DNA of 64,000 nucleotides from Acinetobacter apis (GTDB lineage: Bacteria > Pseudomonadota > Gammaproteobacteria > Pseudomonadales > Moraxellaceae). Of this stretch, positions 34,580 through 45,800 are shown piece after piece. The translations under genes and the position numbers were made by a program. Numbering within the stretch: position 1 is the stretch's first letter; each line of letters begins with the position of its first letter. The stretch spans positions 124,001-188,000 of the forward strand of contig NZ_FZLN01000003.1 of assembly GCF_900197575.1 (NCBI RefSeq). Direction: 5' to 3'. The notes beneath the pieces were generated by a model. The model was not told the origin of the DNA. It worked only from the letters and a program-made list of their open reading frames with translations, and ran no database searches.

Positions 34580-35989
34580 ATGGACAATAAAAAAAACTCA
34601 GATCACGAAAATAGCTTAGCTTTACAACTGATCGAAGCACAGGCATTGCTTCAAAAACATGCTGAAGCACGCCAAGGTAAAGGTATTTGCGTTATTTTGG
34701 CGGGTACTAGCTTTTCAGGAATATCATTTGCAGCACAAAAATTAAGACAAACCATAAACCCTAAAGGTTTAATGATTCATGCTAATCCGGTTCAACCATC
34801 ACAAGTTAATGCATTATTTTGGCAACCTTATGTTGCAGCAATTCCGCAGCAAGGACAAATTTCAATTTTATTGAGTCATTGGTATCAAGACATCTTAGTT
34901 GCTGCCATCAATGACACCCAAGTCACAACCTCAAAAATTAAGCAGCACTTAGCAAATATTGACGCTTTTGAGCAAGATCTAAAGCAGAATGATGTTGAGG
35001 TAATTAAATTTTGGTTTGATTTGCCTTATGACAAGCTCAAGCAATTGGATACAGAGGCCAACACAGGATGGCGTGAAATACAGCAGCAATATGGTTTAAA
35101 TTGGCTTAAAAAACCAGAATATGATCAATTACAACAGATACGTCAATTATTTACCCAAGATTGGATCATTATTGATGAAGGTAAAGAGAAAAAACGCAGT
35201 AAAAGCTTTTTGACACAGATGCTGCATCATTTGCATCAAATCAATCAAGCGCAACATAACCCATCAGCAAGTCATTGGGAATCACAGCCGATAGCACCAC
35301 AGTTGCATGTGCATTATACGGATTTTACATACAATGAAGATGAATATGATGTGTTATTTGAGAGATTAAATCGGCATGTTGTGGATTTAGTTCGTAAAGA
35401 TGCGCGAAAAATTATTTTAGTGTTTGAGGGGATGGATGCTTCAGGGAAGGGTGGGATTATTGAGCGGATTGTACAATATTCAGATCCGATTGAGTATGAG
35501 ATTCAGTCGATTGCAGCACCTGATGCAACAGCATTGGCGCATCCATATTTATGGCGTTTTTGGTCTAAAGTGAATCACAAAAAGTTAACTATTTTTGACC
35601 GTTCATGGTATGGGCGCGTATTGGTAGAGCGGGTAGAGGGTTTTGCATCTCCTGTTGCATGGCAACGTGCGTATGCTGAGATTAATCGTTTTGAAAACAA
35701 TTTAGTTGATGCCAATCACATTGTCATTAAATTTTGGTTGTCGATCAGTCAACATGAGCAGCGCAAACGATTTGAAGCACGCGCGTTTACACCAGAAAAA
35801 CAGTTTAAGATTACCGAAGAAGATTGGCGCAACCGAGCAAAATGGGCTGACTATTTGGTGGCAGCATCAGACATGTTGGCTTACACCAATACACTTACTG
35901 CACCTTGGCATGTGATTGCCACAGACCATAAAAAAGAAGCTCGTATACAGGTGTTAAAACAAATTATACAGCAGATTGAGTCGTCTTAA
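34580..35989 (+). CDS. pap: Polyphosphate:AMP phosphotransferase (two-domain PPK2)
   Basis: Transfers phosphate from polyphosphate to AMP to make ADP. The 469 residues match the two-domain PPK2 enzyme known from Acinetobacter johnsonii. The N-terminal domain (about 1-215) has a degenerate P-loop ('LAGTSFSGISF'). The C-terminal domain (about 245-465) has an intact Walker A 'FEGMDASGKGGIIERI' (about 285-300), 'DRSWYGRVLVERVEGF' (about 343-358) and a lid-type 'KRFEAR' region. Only the second domain is expected to be catalytic. The GTCGTTATG context has a weak RBS. The gene is divergent from lipoprotein copy 4 and convergent with the 179-residue gene. Confidence 0.92.
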   Translation: MDNKKNSDHENSLALQLIEAQALLQKHAEARQGKGICVILAGTSFSGISFAAQKLRQTINPKGLMIHANPVQPSQVNALFWQPYVAAIPQQGQISILLSHWYQDILVAAINDTQVTTSKIKQHLANIDAFEQDLKQNDVEVIKFWFDLPYDKLKQLDTEANTGWREIQQQYGLNWLKKPEYDQLQQIRQLFTQDWIIIDEGKEKKRSKSFLTQMLHHLHQINQAQHNPSASHWESQPIAPQLHVHYTDFTYNEDEYDVLFERLNRHVVDLVRKDARKIILVFEGMDASGKGGIIERIVQYSDPIEYEIQSIAAPDATALAHPYLWRFWSKVNHKKLTIFDRSWYGRVLVERVEGFASPVAWQRAYAEINRFENNLVDANHIVIKFWLSISQHEQRKRFEARAFTPEKQFKITEEDWRNRAKWADYLVAASDMLAYTNTLTAPWHVIATDHKKEARIQVLKQIIQQIESS

Positions 35990-36011
35990 TGTGCTTCACA
36001 ATCTGCTGTAT
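35966..36011. terminator. Long hairpin spanning the pap stop
   Basis: Arms of 13 bp (35966-35978 and 35999-36011, core ACAGCAGATTG) flank a 20-base loop that contains the pap stop codon. There is no T run, so it may be an mRNA 3' structure rather than a classical terminator. Confidence 0.45.
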
Positions 36012-36024
36012 GTCATAGATTTGA

Positions 36025-36564
36025 CTATGCTTGGTGTGGGATTTGATTTTGGTTCTGAGCAGCAGCATCGCGCTCACGCTGCTCATTTTGAATTTTCTTA
36101 GCAAGGTTATAGCTGTCTTCGATATGTGATTCTGCGATTTTTTTGAAAACAATATAGCCTAAACTTGCAGCAATAATTTGACCGCCAAGGGGCACAAATT
36201 TTGTAACTTGTTTGGTTAACATGCGGCTGACAAAACCATTAATTGATTTTTTAACCCCAGTTCTTGCCACCATCAAACCTGAAAATTCGATACCACGTTT
36301 TTTGAGTTCATCCCAATGAACTTCTTTGGTTTGTGGATTAAAAACTGTGGTGTAATCTTTTGATAACCCAAGTTTTTGGTTAATTTCAGGAATCAGTGCC
36401 GTTAAAATACCAACATCAATGACCACATCAAAAAAAGGAATAGGAACAATGGCTGCGCCTGCAGAAATATAGGCACGCTTTTTAGTTAGTTCCAAACATT
36501 CACGTTTAGCTCGTTCTAAGTCTATTTGCGGATCAATTGAAGAGGGTACATTTTCAATTTTCAT
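36025..36564 (-). CDS. Small membrane-associated protein of unknown function (DUF697-like)
   Basis: 179 residues. A hydrophobic segment 'AYISAGAAIVPIPFFDVVIDVGILTALIPEI' (quoted in part: 'AAIVPIPFFDVVID', about 37-50) has the 'A..VPIP..D' pattern of DUF697/GTPase-associated membrane proteins. A second hydrophobic stretch ('LGGQIIAASLGYIVF', about 126-140) precedes a charged Gln/Arg/Asn-rich tail. No GTPase domain is present in this protein or adjacent. AAAGG is upstream of ATG 36564. Function unknown; the family link is tentative. Confidence 0.55.
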   Translation of the reverse strand: MKIENVPSSIDPQIDLERAKRECLELTKKRAYISAGAAIVPIPFFDVVIDVGILTALIPEINQKLGLSKDYTTVFNPQTKEVHWDELKKRGIEFSGLMVARTGVKKSINGFVSRMLTKQVTKFVPLGGQIIAASLGYIVFKKIAESHIEDSYNLAKKIQNEQRERDAAAQNQNQIPHQA

Positions 36565-36837
36565 TTTTAATACCTTTAAACGTTATTTTTGTTGCGTTAC
36601 TTTTGAACCGTGTTTTGCATCATGAACAATTGATAGCAACACAGCAGTTGGAATATTTTAAATTTAATATAGCACTGATTTTTATGCTTTCAGAGGGTTA
36701 TGTAACCAATCAAAACATAAAAGTAGATCACGATGACTAAGTTTTTAATGATGGCATTGGCTTAAACTGTGCGCTATAACCAGTTTGACAGGCGGTTATT
36801 AAGCATCATTTTAATAGTTTGATTGTTCAATCGGCAT
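36565..36837. other. Intergenic region
   Basis: No gene seen between the start of the 179-residue protein and the terminator of the siderophore receptor; it should contain the promoter of the former. Confidence 0.5.
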
Positions 36838-36865
36838 AAAAAAGCACTGAATAGAGTCAGTGCTT
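36838..36865 (-). terminator. Terminator of the siderophore receptor gene
   Basis: On the minus strand AAGCACTGA, a six-base loop, TCAGTGCTT and a T run, 24 bases after the receptor stop. Confidence 0.8.
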
Positions 36866-36888
36866 GGCATTATTGTTGAAAGCTTAAA

Positions 36889-38979
36889 TTAGTATTTAAA
36901 ATTGACATTGAATGTAAATGTTCTCGGATTACCAAAAGTGATGAGCTGTGCATTTGGTGTTGTACCTTGAATATAGTCTTTATCAAAGAGGTTTTTAATA
37001 CTTAAGCTTGCGCCCCAATGTTTGGCTTGATAGCCTGCATTGACATTAAATAATGTATAGCTTGCAATCGGTGTGTAATAGGTTGTGCGCTGAGCCAATG
37101 ATTCACCTTGATAACTGACACCACCACCAATATTCCAACCTTGCTTATCTTCTGCAAAATAATACTGTGTTGAAAGAGATGCTATGTTTTTAGGTACATG
37201 ATTAATGCGTTTACCAATGTCAGATGTTGTCGTACTTGCAGTGGTTTTTGCTGTTGGAATATAACTGTATGCTGTTGAAATATTCCACTGTGGTGTTAGT
37301 GCAGCAGACAATTCTGCTTCATAGCCTTTAGTGGTTTGTTCACCTGTTTGCATTGAATATGTTGTTGATGCAACCGCTTCGGTAACATTTTTTCGTACCA
37401 AATCATAGTAAGACACATAGCCTTGTAAGCGCTGATCTAAAGCTTGAAACTTTATCCCAACCTCTGTTTGTTTGCCTTCTTCAGGGTCAAGAAGTTGACC
37501 TTGAGCACCCACATCAGTAACAGGCATAAATGAGGTGGCATAAGTAACATACGGTGCAAAATGATCATTCAGTTTATACATGAGAGATGCACTGCCTGTG
37601 AAAGCATTGTCTGAATTTTTTGTGATGCTACCAGTACGTAAGTTATCAACTTCAACTTGTGTCCAGTCATGACGACCTGATAAATTTAAAATCCATTTAT
37701 CATTGATTTTAAAGTTGTTTTTTAAATATAAGCCGGTGTATTGGTTATACGTTAAATTCCAAGAGGGTGTCCCTTGTCTAACACTTGTAATTCCATAAAC
37801 CAAGGTATTGGCATTGAATGAATTGACGTTATCCACACGTTGATAATAGCTACTGCGCTCTTTCATCATGTCGACACCAATCATGGCATCATATTCAACA
37901 GGACCAAAATTAAAGGTTTTCTGTAAATTTTGGTCTAACGCATAGTTTACATCTTGTTTATCTTGGAAGTTAATTTGACGTGTAACCGTTGGAAAACTTG
38001 CACCCGATGCCGCAAAAACTGAGTCACTCCAGCTTGTACTTTTGGTGACTGCAAAGTTTTGATGGTAGGTCCAGCCATTATCAAAGTAATGGCTATAATT
38101 GCTGCCAAAGCGATAAACATTGACATCATAACTGCGGTCAGGTTCGCCAATAAATACATTGCGACCATATTTTAAGTAATTCTGTGGAATGCCTTGGTTA
38201 CGAATATAGTCACGGTGTTGATAGCTTGCAATGACAGACCATTCGTCTTTTGGACCTAAATCAAAGTTATAAGAGGCTGCAAGATAGGTATTTTTAAAAT
38301 AAACATAGTCGGTTGGGTCATGCTGATCTGAATATTTAGCCACAAAACGCACAGCACCTTGTTTGGTGTTGTTGGGTGAGTAGTTCACATCAATGATGCC
38401 TTCACGGTCAGCATAGCTGCCATAAGTGGCATTGGCATGATAAAAAGTCTCAGCTTCAGGGCGCTTAGTGGTTAAATTGACTAATCCGCCAGGCAATGAC
38501 AAACCATAGCCAACAGAGGTCGGACCTTTAACGACTTCAATCGATTGTACGCCTGCAATATCTTCTGAACGTAAAACATTGGTTGAAGTTTGCGCACGAA
38601 GTCCATCTATATAAGTTTGTGCACTTGAAATTTGTCCACGAATAATAAAGTCATCCCAACCACGGCGACCATAAGGTGCAGCATTGACACCTGCAACACC
38701 TTGTAAGGCTTCAGTAACGCTTTGAATTTGTTTTTCTTGAATTTGTTGCTGACTAATCACACTAACCGATTGTGCGGTTTTAAATAAAGGAAGGTGAGTT
38801 TTTAACACAGACGCAGTGGTTGCTGCATATTTATTGTTATTTTGTTCTGTAATTTCAGATTTTACTTTAATTGATGGCAATGTCGATAATGATGTGTCTT
38901 GATCATCGGTTTCGGCAAACGTGGTGGTCGAAATTATCGCAAGTATAGAAAGAGCTAAAGACGATTTAGTGGTCAGCAT
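36889..38979 (-). CDS. TonB-dependent siderophore receptor
   Basis: An outer-membrane gated barrel for ferric siderophore uptake, about 696 residues. A signal peptide ends near 'TTTFA-ETDD' (residues about 19-24). The plug domain (about 55-165) contains 'QSVSVISQQQIQEKQIQSVTEALQGVAGVNA' and 'EVVKGPTSVGYG', as in ferrichrome- and catecholate-type receptors. The barrel ends with the C-terminal aromatic 'FTFNVNFKY'. The ATG at 38979 is preferred over 38994 because GGGGA lies 8 bases before it. A Fur-like site stands upstream (39005-39023), implying iron-repressed expression. The siderophore cannot be named, and no transport genes are adjacent. Confidence 0.92.
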   Translation of the reverse strand: MLTTKSSLALSILAIISTTTFAETDDQDTSLSTLPSIKVKSEITEQNNNKYAATTASVLKTHLPLFKTAQSVSVISQQQIQEKQIQSVTEALQGVAGVNAAPYGRRGWDDFIIRGQISSAQTYIDGLRAQTSTNVLRSEDIAGVQSIEVVKGPTSVGYGLSLPGGLVNLTTKRPEAETFYHANATYGSYADREGIIDVNYSPNNTKQGAVRFVAKYSDQHDPTDYVYFKNTYLAASYNFDLGPKDEWSVIASYQHRDYIRNQGIPQNYLKYGRNVFIGEPDRSYDVNVYRFGSNYSHYFDNGWTYHQNFAVTKSTSWSDSVFAASGASFPTVTRQINFQDKQDVNYALDQNLQKTFNFGPVEYDAMIGVDMMKERSSYYQRVDNVNSFNANTLVYGITSVRQGTPSWNLTYNQYTGLYLKNNFKINDKWILNLSGRHDWTQVEVDNLRTGSITKNSDNAFTGSASLMYKLNDHFAPYVTYATSFMPVTDVGAQGQLLDPEEGKQTEVGIKFQALDQRLQGYVSYYDLVRKNVTEAVASTTYSMQTGEQTTKGYEAELSAALTPQWNISTAYSYIPTAKTTASTTTSDIGKRINHVPKNIASLSTQYYFAEDKQGWNIGGGVSYQGESLAQRTTYYTPIASYTLFNVNAGYQAKHWGASLSIKNLFDKDYIQGTTPNAQLITFGNPRTFTFNVNFKY

Positions 38980-39004
38980 TTGGTCATTCCCCATTTTGAA
39001 TGCG

Positions 39005-39023
39005 AATTATAATGATTATTATT
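39005..39023 (-). promoter_or_regulatory. Fur-box-like site
   Basis: The 19-base segment AATTATAATGATTATTATT agrees with the classic Fur consensus at 13 of 19 positions by my count. It is 26 bases before the receptor start, where Fur would block transcription. Confidence 0.55.
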
Positions 39024-39154
39024 TAAAGACTCAAAGCATTTTATTGTAATAATAGATGAGAATTGTCAGATAATCTCACTTATAATGCATAACAGGCGCA
39101 AATTTAAGCTAAAACGATATATATAACGATAAATTATTGAATTATGGAGGAATT

Positions 39155-42100
39155 ATGGGTATTCATGTTTGCCAAAGCCAACGACTAGACGTACTTGCGC
39201 AAGCTTTTTTGACCCAAATTTCAACCCAAAGTGATCAACCTTTAGAGATTTTAAAAGCACAGCATATTATTGTGCCTAATCCCGCCATTGAGCAGTGGTT
39301 AAGTCAGTATTTGGCAGAGCAGCAAGGAATCAGCGCCAATCAAACCTATCATCAGCGCATTCAAACATTTCAGTGGTATATCTATCAACAGGTACTGACA
39401 GACAAAGAACAGGTGCGACAAGCCAATATTCCACGCTTGGTCATGAAGTGGCGAATCTATGCTGTACTTTTACCACTGATTACACCTGAACAAATGGAAG
39501 TGCATGATTCGCATCCGACTTATGCGTTGATTCAGCGGATTTATGACAGTGCGATTGGATTAACAACCAGCCATGCCAAGTATCAAAAAAAGCAAGGTAT
39601 GTTGTATTGGGTTGCAGAGCATGTTTCGCGCTTGTTTAGCCATTATATGCTGTATCGTGGATATTGCGTCAAAGGGCATGCCGAAGGTGCATGTACTTGC
39701 CCACACAATTGGCTAGATCGTTGGGGACGAGGTGAGCATTTAGATATTGAGCATTTAATTAATACGCAAAGCTCAATTTCCTTATATAACTTAGAACAAA
39801 CCATTGCGCTTGAAAAGTGGCAAAGTTGGCTTTGGCAAACGGTATTTCATGAAGACTTTCTCAATATTAAAGCCATTGATCATGCCTTTTGGGACGCTTT
39901 AGATGCCAATGAGGGTGCTATTGTCAAAAAACATTTACCTGAGCAGTTGATTGTATTTACGTTATTGGATTTACCACCGAATCAATTGTATTTTTTACGT
40001 AGGCTTGCACAGTATATTGATGTGGTCATTTATCACTATAATCCTTCACAAGAATATTGGGCAGATAGTGTTGATCCAAAGTGGAAGCAAAACTACGATG
40101 CTGAAGTGAAACAACGATTTATTGATAAACGTACAGCACAAGGTAAAAAAGTTTCAGATGCTGAAATTGCAGCATTTTTTGACGCATTTAATCGAAGCTT
40201 TAATGCCGAGTCGCGAGAGTCTAGGCATCCGTTATTAACCCGTTTTGGTAAACAAGCGCGTGATCATTTTTCTTTATTGGCAGGGTTGTCTTCGGGCGAA
40301 GAAGGTGAATGGTTAGATATTTTTATTGATGATTATGCATCTCATCTATTGGGACAATTGCAATCGGATATCTTGTTTTTAATGGAGCCAATCCAACACA
40401 GTTATGCTTTGGAGCCACATGACCAATCTATACAAATTCATGTATGTCATTCTCATTTAAGACAGCTAGAAGTCTTAAAAGATCAGTTGATTCATTGGTT
40501 ATCAGAAGGCAGTACTGAACAGCCGCGTAAATTAGATGATATTTTAATTTTAACGCCTATTTTAAAAGATATAGAACCTTTAATTCGAAGTGTTTTCACA
40601 CCACCACGTGCAGGCAGTGACTTAAATCAAGTCTATTTGCCGATCAAAATTGCAGGCATTGCACAAATTGATTTAAGCAATGCTTGGCGTGCAGTGCTTG
40701 GGCGTATTCAGTTACCGCATGGACGTTTTCAATACAGTGAATTTGCTGATTGGCTGAGTTTATTAGGTACTCAGCATTTTTACGGAATTGATGTTCAAGA
40801 TGTTGAACGTATGCTGACATTGCTGAGTCAGGCAGGTTTTAAACGTGGTTTAGATGCTTTGCATTTAGCACAGCAGTTAAGCGAGGGTGATCAAGATTAC
40901 CGTTTTAGTTTTAAATTTGCATTAGACCGTTTGGCTATGGGTGTGGCTGTACCTGAACATTGTATTGCACTTGAAACACTCAGCTATAGCGATGTGCAAC
41001 CTGAAGATTTTGCTTTAATTTCTGTACTAATTGCCATGTATGATGACTTTAATGAGCGCCGTGATTGGTTAAATGCACATGAACATCATACAGGGCATAC
41101 GGTTGAGTCTTGGTTGTATTGCTTGGCACGCGAGGTCAGTGCTTTTCAAGATCAAGGTGAAACTATTTTACGGACTGTATCTGAGGTCATTCAAAAACAA
41201 ATTCGAATGCTCACTTTGTCTGTTACGTATGAAAAAAGACAGCAGCGTGCAGAAAGTATAGGGCATTTAGATGACTTGAGCTTACCATTGGCTGATGTGA
41301 TTGCTGAAATTGAGCATAATATTGAAAGCCAATTGGAAAGTGCAGTACCGAGTGGACAAATCACGGTGAGTCAAATTGGGCAAATTAGACCGCTGCCTTA
41401 TCGTTTGGTGGTGGTGTTAAATTTAGAAAGTGGCGTTTTTCCGAGCCGACAAGTCCATACGCCGTTTGATTTAATGAAAGTCTTACGACCAGTTTTAGGC
41501 GACCGTTCACGGTTAGAAGATGATCAAGGTGCTTTTTTAGATGCCTTATTATTAGCACAAGACAATATTTGGTTTTTTTATAATGGTTTTGATGCCAATG
41601 ATGGTGAAGTACGACAACCATCGAGTGTATTACAAGAATTAATTGATCATTTGGCGTTTATTGTGGCTGCTGATGACCCTGAGTTAAAAGTAGGTGAACT
41701 CATTCAAGTACAAGGTTTAGATCTTCCTAAACAGCTTGAATCGATATATCACATTCATCCATTACAACCGTTTGATGTTCATGGGTTTGAAAACCCAAAA
41801 GAAACTCGATTTCAAGATCAATGGTTTACAGTGGCATCGCAGTTGCAACAGCCTGCGGGTAAGCGTGAAGCATGGGTAGATCATGCTTTGACTACAGATG
41901 CTTCACAACATCATGTGGTGTTAAACTATCAACAGTGGCTTGCAGATATTACTTTTCCAGCTCAGCTGTATTTAAAGCAATTGGGCATTAAAAATGTACG
42001 TTTAGATGATGTGGTTGAGAACAGTGAACCCTTATTATTAGATGGCTTGGGTCGTTATCGTGTACGTGAGTTAATGCAACATGCTGATTCGATGAGTGAT

Positions 42101-42838
42101 GCTAGTTTATTACAAGATCAATTGCCTGTAGGTAAAGTACAGCAGAGTGCATGGTTACAAGTGCAATTTGAACACAGTGAGCTGATGAGTCGCTTACATA
42201 CTTATGCAGAAACACCCACAGTCACGACCCAACAGCGTTTGCAAATCAATACGCATCTTTATTTACAATTACAAGTGCCAAAGCATGAGACGACGCAATG
42301 GGTCAGTTTGCAGGCATCTAGTGCACGTGCTGAACGCTGTACAAAAGTTTGGCTTGAATATCTATTGTGGCTAAGTCACTTGAATTTAGGTGAACAAGGG
42401 CAAAATTATCAGCGTATTGTGGTTTTTAGTGATCAAACCATTGTGAATGAAGGATTAACGTCAAACCAAGCACAAGCTTATTTAAATTTATGGTGGCAAG
42501 CATGGTCAGCGGGTCAAGTGTCACCTTTGGTATTGCCTGCGGCGTTATTGATGAAAGCTGCTGAAAAAAACAATGCGCTGACTTGGCTTGAATCGGTATC
42601 ATCAGCACCTGTATTGGATGAAAAAAGCATGCAAAGTCTATTAAAACAATGGAATGATCCACAAAAATATAATGAGTTATTTTCTGCTGTAGATGACAAG
42701 TCGAGTAAATATCACCAAGATTGGCAGTTTATTTTACAAGAACAAGATGCCACGGCGTTGTTGTTGGACGCATGTACACGTTGGTCATTTTTATTGTATG
42801 CACCGATTTATCAATATCAGCGCCGTGTCGAGGAATAA
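39155..42838 (+). CDS. recC: Exodeoxyribonuclease V subunit gamma (RecC)
   Basis: RecC recognises Chi and holds the RecBCD complex that resects double-strand ends. At 1227 residues it matches RecC length. N-terminal family features are 'HVCQSQRLDVLA', 'HIIVPNPAIEQWL' and 'WYIYQQV'; a middle 'QVYLPIKIAG' and 'HVCHSHLRQLEVLKDQL' are typical. ATG 39155 is chosen because GGAGG stands 4 bases upstream; a TTG frame start at 39137 is rejected. Its stop is directly followed by the recB ATG. The receptor gene is divergent. Confidence 0.95.
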   Translation: MGIHVCQSQRLDVLAQAFLTQISTQSDQPLEILKAQHIIVPNPAIEQWLSQYLAEQQGISANQTYHQRIQTFQWYIYQQVLTDKEQVRQANIPRLVMKWRIYAVLLPLITPEQMEVHDSHPTYALIQRIYDSAIGLTTSHAKYQKKQGMLYWVAEHVSRLFSHYMLYRGYCVKGHAEGACTCPHNWLDRWGRGEHLDIEHLINTQSSISLYNLEQTIALEKWQSWLWQTVFHEDFLNIKAIDHAFWDALDANEGAIVKKHLPEQLIVFTLLDLPPNQLYFLRRLAQYIDVVIYHYNPSQEYWADSVDPKWKQNYDAEVKQRFIDKRTAQGKKVSDAEIAAFFDAFNRSFNAESRESRHPLLTRFGKQARDHFSLLAGLSSGEEGEWLDIFIDDYASHLLGQLQSDILFLMEPIQHSYALEPHDQSIQIHVCHSHLRQLEVLKDQLIHWLSEGSTEQPRKLDDILILTPILKDIEPLIRSVFTPPRAGSDLNQVYLPIKIAGIAQIDLSNAWRAVLGRIQLPHGRFQYSEFADWLSLLGTQHFYGIDVQDVERMLTLLSQAGFKRGLDALHLAQQLSEGDQDYRFSFKFALDRLAMGVAVPEHCIALETLSYSDVQPEDFALISVLIAMYDDFNERRDWLNAHEHHTGHTVESWLYCLAREVSAFQDQGETILRTVSEVIQKQIRMLTLSVTYEKRQQRAESIGHLDDLSLPLADVIAEIEHNIESQLESAVPSGQITVSQIGQIRPLPYRLVVVLNLESGVFPSRQVHTPFDLMKVLRPVLGDRSRLEDDQGAFLDALLLAQDNIWFFYNGFDANDGEVRQPSSVLQELIDHLAFIVAADDPELKVGELIQVQGLDLPKQLESIYHIHPLQPFDVHGFENPKETRFQDQWFTVASQLQQPAGKREAWVDHALTTDASQHHVVLNYQQWLADITFPAQLYLKQLGIKNVRLDDVVENSEPLLLDGLGRYRVRELMQHADSMSDASLLQDQLPVGKVQQSAWLQVQFEHSELMSRLHTYAETPTVTTQQRLQINTHLYLQLQVPKHETTQWVSLQASSARAERCTKVWLEYLLWLSHLNLGEQGQNYQRIVVFSDQTIVNEGLTSNQAQAYLNLWWQAWSAGQVSPLVLPAALLMKAAEKNNALTWLESVSSAPVLDEKSMQSLLKQWNDPQKYNELFSAVDDKSSKYHQDWQFILQEQDATALLLDACTRWSFLLYAPIYQYQRRVEE

Positions 42839-45800
42839 ATGACAGCATTGTTTACAGCTTCATTGGATCCAATTCGAGATATTGAGTTTTCAGGATTACA
42901 TTGGATAGAAGCCTCCGCAGGCTCAGGTAAAACATTCACATTATCAAGCTTAATTGTACGCGCATTGGTGGAAAAGTATTTGCCGCGTCAAGTGATTGCA
43001 ACCACGTTTACAAGAGCAGCAGCAGCTGAGCTGAAAGTTCGTATTCGTGCGCGTTTGGTTGAGGTGCGTCAATTTTTTGAACAACGCCGTGGTCATTTAG
43101 AAGCAGACAATTTACATCTAGCAGCCGAGTTACAGCGTACAGGCGATCCATTGTATGCGGTGTTATTACAAAAATTTGCCCATCAAGTGGGATATGCATG
43201 TGAACGATTAAAGTTGGTTTTAGATCAACTTGATGAGTTGGTGGTAGGCACGTTAGACAGCTTTAGCCAAAAATTGTTAAAAGATTTTGCATTTGAAAGT
43301 GGAAAAATTGAACCTGCTGAAATTACAGATCAAGCCAAAACTTATGTAGAGCAATTGATCCATGATGTGCTGCGGGCATGGCTTAATGATCAATCACAGC
43401 AAACGATTGATTGGCTTTATTTTTCAGGTGCTCTCAAGCCTACGACAAGTTATTTAGGTGTAGTTGAAACTGCATTAAACTTTACTGCGGCACGCTTTAA
43501 AGTACCCGAACCCCAAGCTTTGGATTTTGAACAACTACGTGAATTACAACGTCAAGCTGCAGGGTTGTCTTTTGATCATTTAAGTACATATTACAGCGCA
43601 GACGGAGATTTTTTTCCTTTTGTGAGCGGTACGTATTTTAAGCCAAAGGATAAGTTTACGACTTTATTTACAGTGCTGATTCCTGAAGCAATTCAAGCTT
43701 TACTTGATGGCGATGGCAAAGCTTTTTTTGCACGCCCTTTATCTGATGCACGCGAACGGATATATAAGCTGTCCGAGCTGATTGAAAATCAAAAGCTCTT
43801 CACTAAAAAATGCCCTGCCAGTGCGATAGATGCTTTTTATCAAGATACAACCTTGACACAATGGCGACAGCTCGTCAGTCATTTGTATGTCATTGAACAA
43901 ACACTGCAACAAAGTGAAAGTTATTTAAAATACCACCTATGCCAAGAAGTAAAAAGACGGTTACCTGAGCGTTTAAAACAACATGGTGAAACCACTTTTT
44001 CTGAGCAAATTCGAACTTTGGCAGAAGCATTGCAAGGTGAGCAAGGGCAATTATTTTCAGCATTTGTCCATCGTAGTTATCCTTTAATATTTGTTGATGA
44101 GTTTCAAGACACCAACCAAGATCAAGACAATATGCTTGCCACCATTTGGCGAGATGTAACGCGCTATGGCGATGGTTGTATGGTGATGGTGGGAGATCGA
44201 AAACAAGCGATTTATGGTTTTCGTGGTGGAGATATGCTGACATTTATTCGAGCATATCATGATGTATTTGCCAAACAAGGTCATTTATATCGTCTTAAAT
44301 ATAATCATCGAACGGTTCGTCCTTTGGTTGAAGCCGTTGATGCTTTATTTCAACGCCAGCCTGATTTTGGTGAAGGCGTTATTTATGAGCCTGTTGAAGC
44401 GGGAACACGTCCACATCCAAATTTAATGGATGAGCAAGGTGCCAATCATTTGCCATTACGTTGGCTTGAAATTAATAATGATATTTCGTTTGAGATTCAG
44501 GTTGCTTGGAAAATTTCAGTATTGCTTCAACAAGCGCAACGTGGTCAGCTTTATTTAGAGCACAAAGCAGAACATCATCCTGTAGTTGCAGATGATATTG
44601 CGGTTTTATCTCGAAATCATACAGCCCTTGACCAAGTCCAATATGAATTAGAACGATTGGGAATTCGGGTCAATCGACCTGCAAAACGCAGTGTATTTGA
44701 CAGCCCTATTGCTAAAGATGTGGCTGCAGTATTAACCGCGATGTTATTTCCTTATGATGAAACCTATATTCGGCGGGCATTATTAAGTCGTTTACTTGGA
44801 TTTAAACTTTCAGATTTACAAGAGCTTGAACAACATGCTGATGGCTTAGGGCAGTATATTGGTGTGTTTAATGATATGCGTGAGCTTTGGTTTGAGCGCA
44901 ATTTTTTAACCGCATGGCATGCCTTGGTTGATCATTTTCATGTTTGGGCCAATTTAGTTCGCTATCAAAGCCGTGACAATGAGCGGGTAGTGGTCAATTT
45001 AAGGCATTTGACTGATTTATTAAGCCAGTACAGTGCTCAATATCAAGGTCCACAAAATCTTTATCAGTGGTATTTAAAACAACTGACTTCTCCAAGTACC
45101 CGTGAATGGGAGCTAGAGCGCCGTTTATCTACTGCAGCGGGTGTACAGCTGATGACGATTCATCAGTCCAAAGGTCTTGAATTTAAAATTGTATTTATTC
45201 TAGAAGCAGATAAGGTCTCTGAAGACCGACAGCCAACGTTAAATTTTTCAATACAACAGGTTGAAAATACTCAAACTCAACAGCTTGAATCACAGCGTGT
45301 GATTGCGATTTATGATAAACAACAGTTAAATGAAGATGAAGTCAGCCAACATCAGCTAAGAACGCAAGCAGAACAATATCGCTTGTATTATGTGGCATTA
45401 ACACGTGCAAGCCATCGTATTTATGCTGTCTTAACACAGCCGAAATCGAAGGTTGGGGTCAATTATTGGCGTCATCAGGAGCATGTTTTTGCACACCCTG
45501 CATGTGGTTTTGAAACCATAATGGATAGTGCTCCTGAAAGATATCAAGAAATCCGTACTGAAGCTGTAACATTATATGCAAAACCGCAGCCTCGTTTAAG
45601 GTTATATCCACGGCTTAAAACCAGTTTTACAGGGCTTGCTCAGCATTTGACTCGGCAACAGGCTTTGGATTTTATGGCACAAACTTTAGATATTACTGCC
45701 CCCGCAGATGATGAACAGGTGCAAGATCCAATTCAACGTTTTGAGCCCATAAATGAAAAACAGCATCCGATTTTAGATATTGCACGAGATTTTCCAATGG

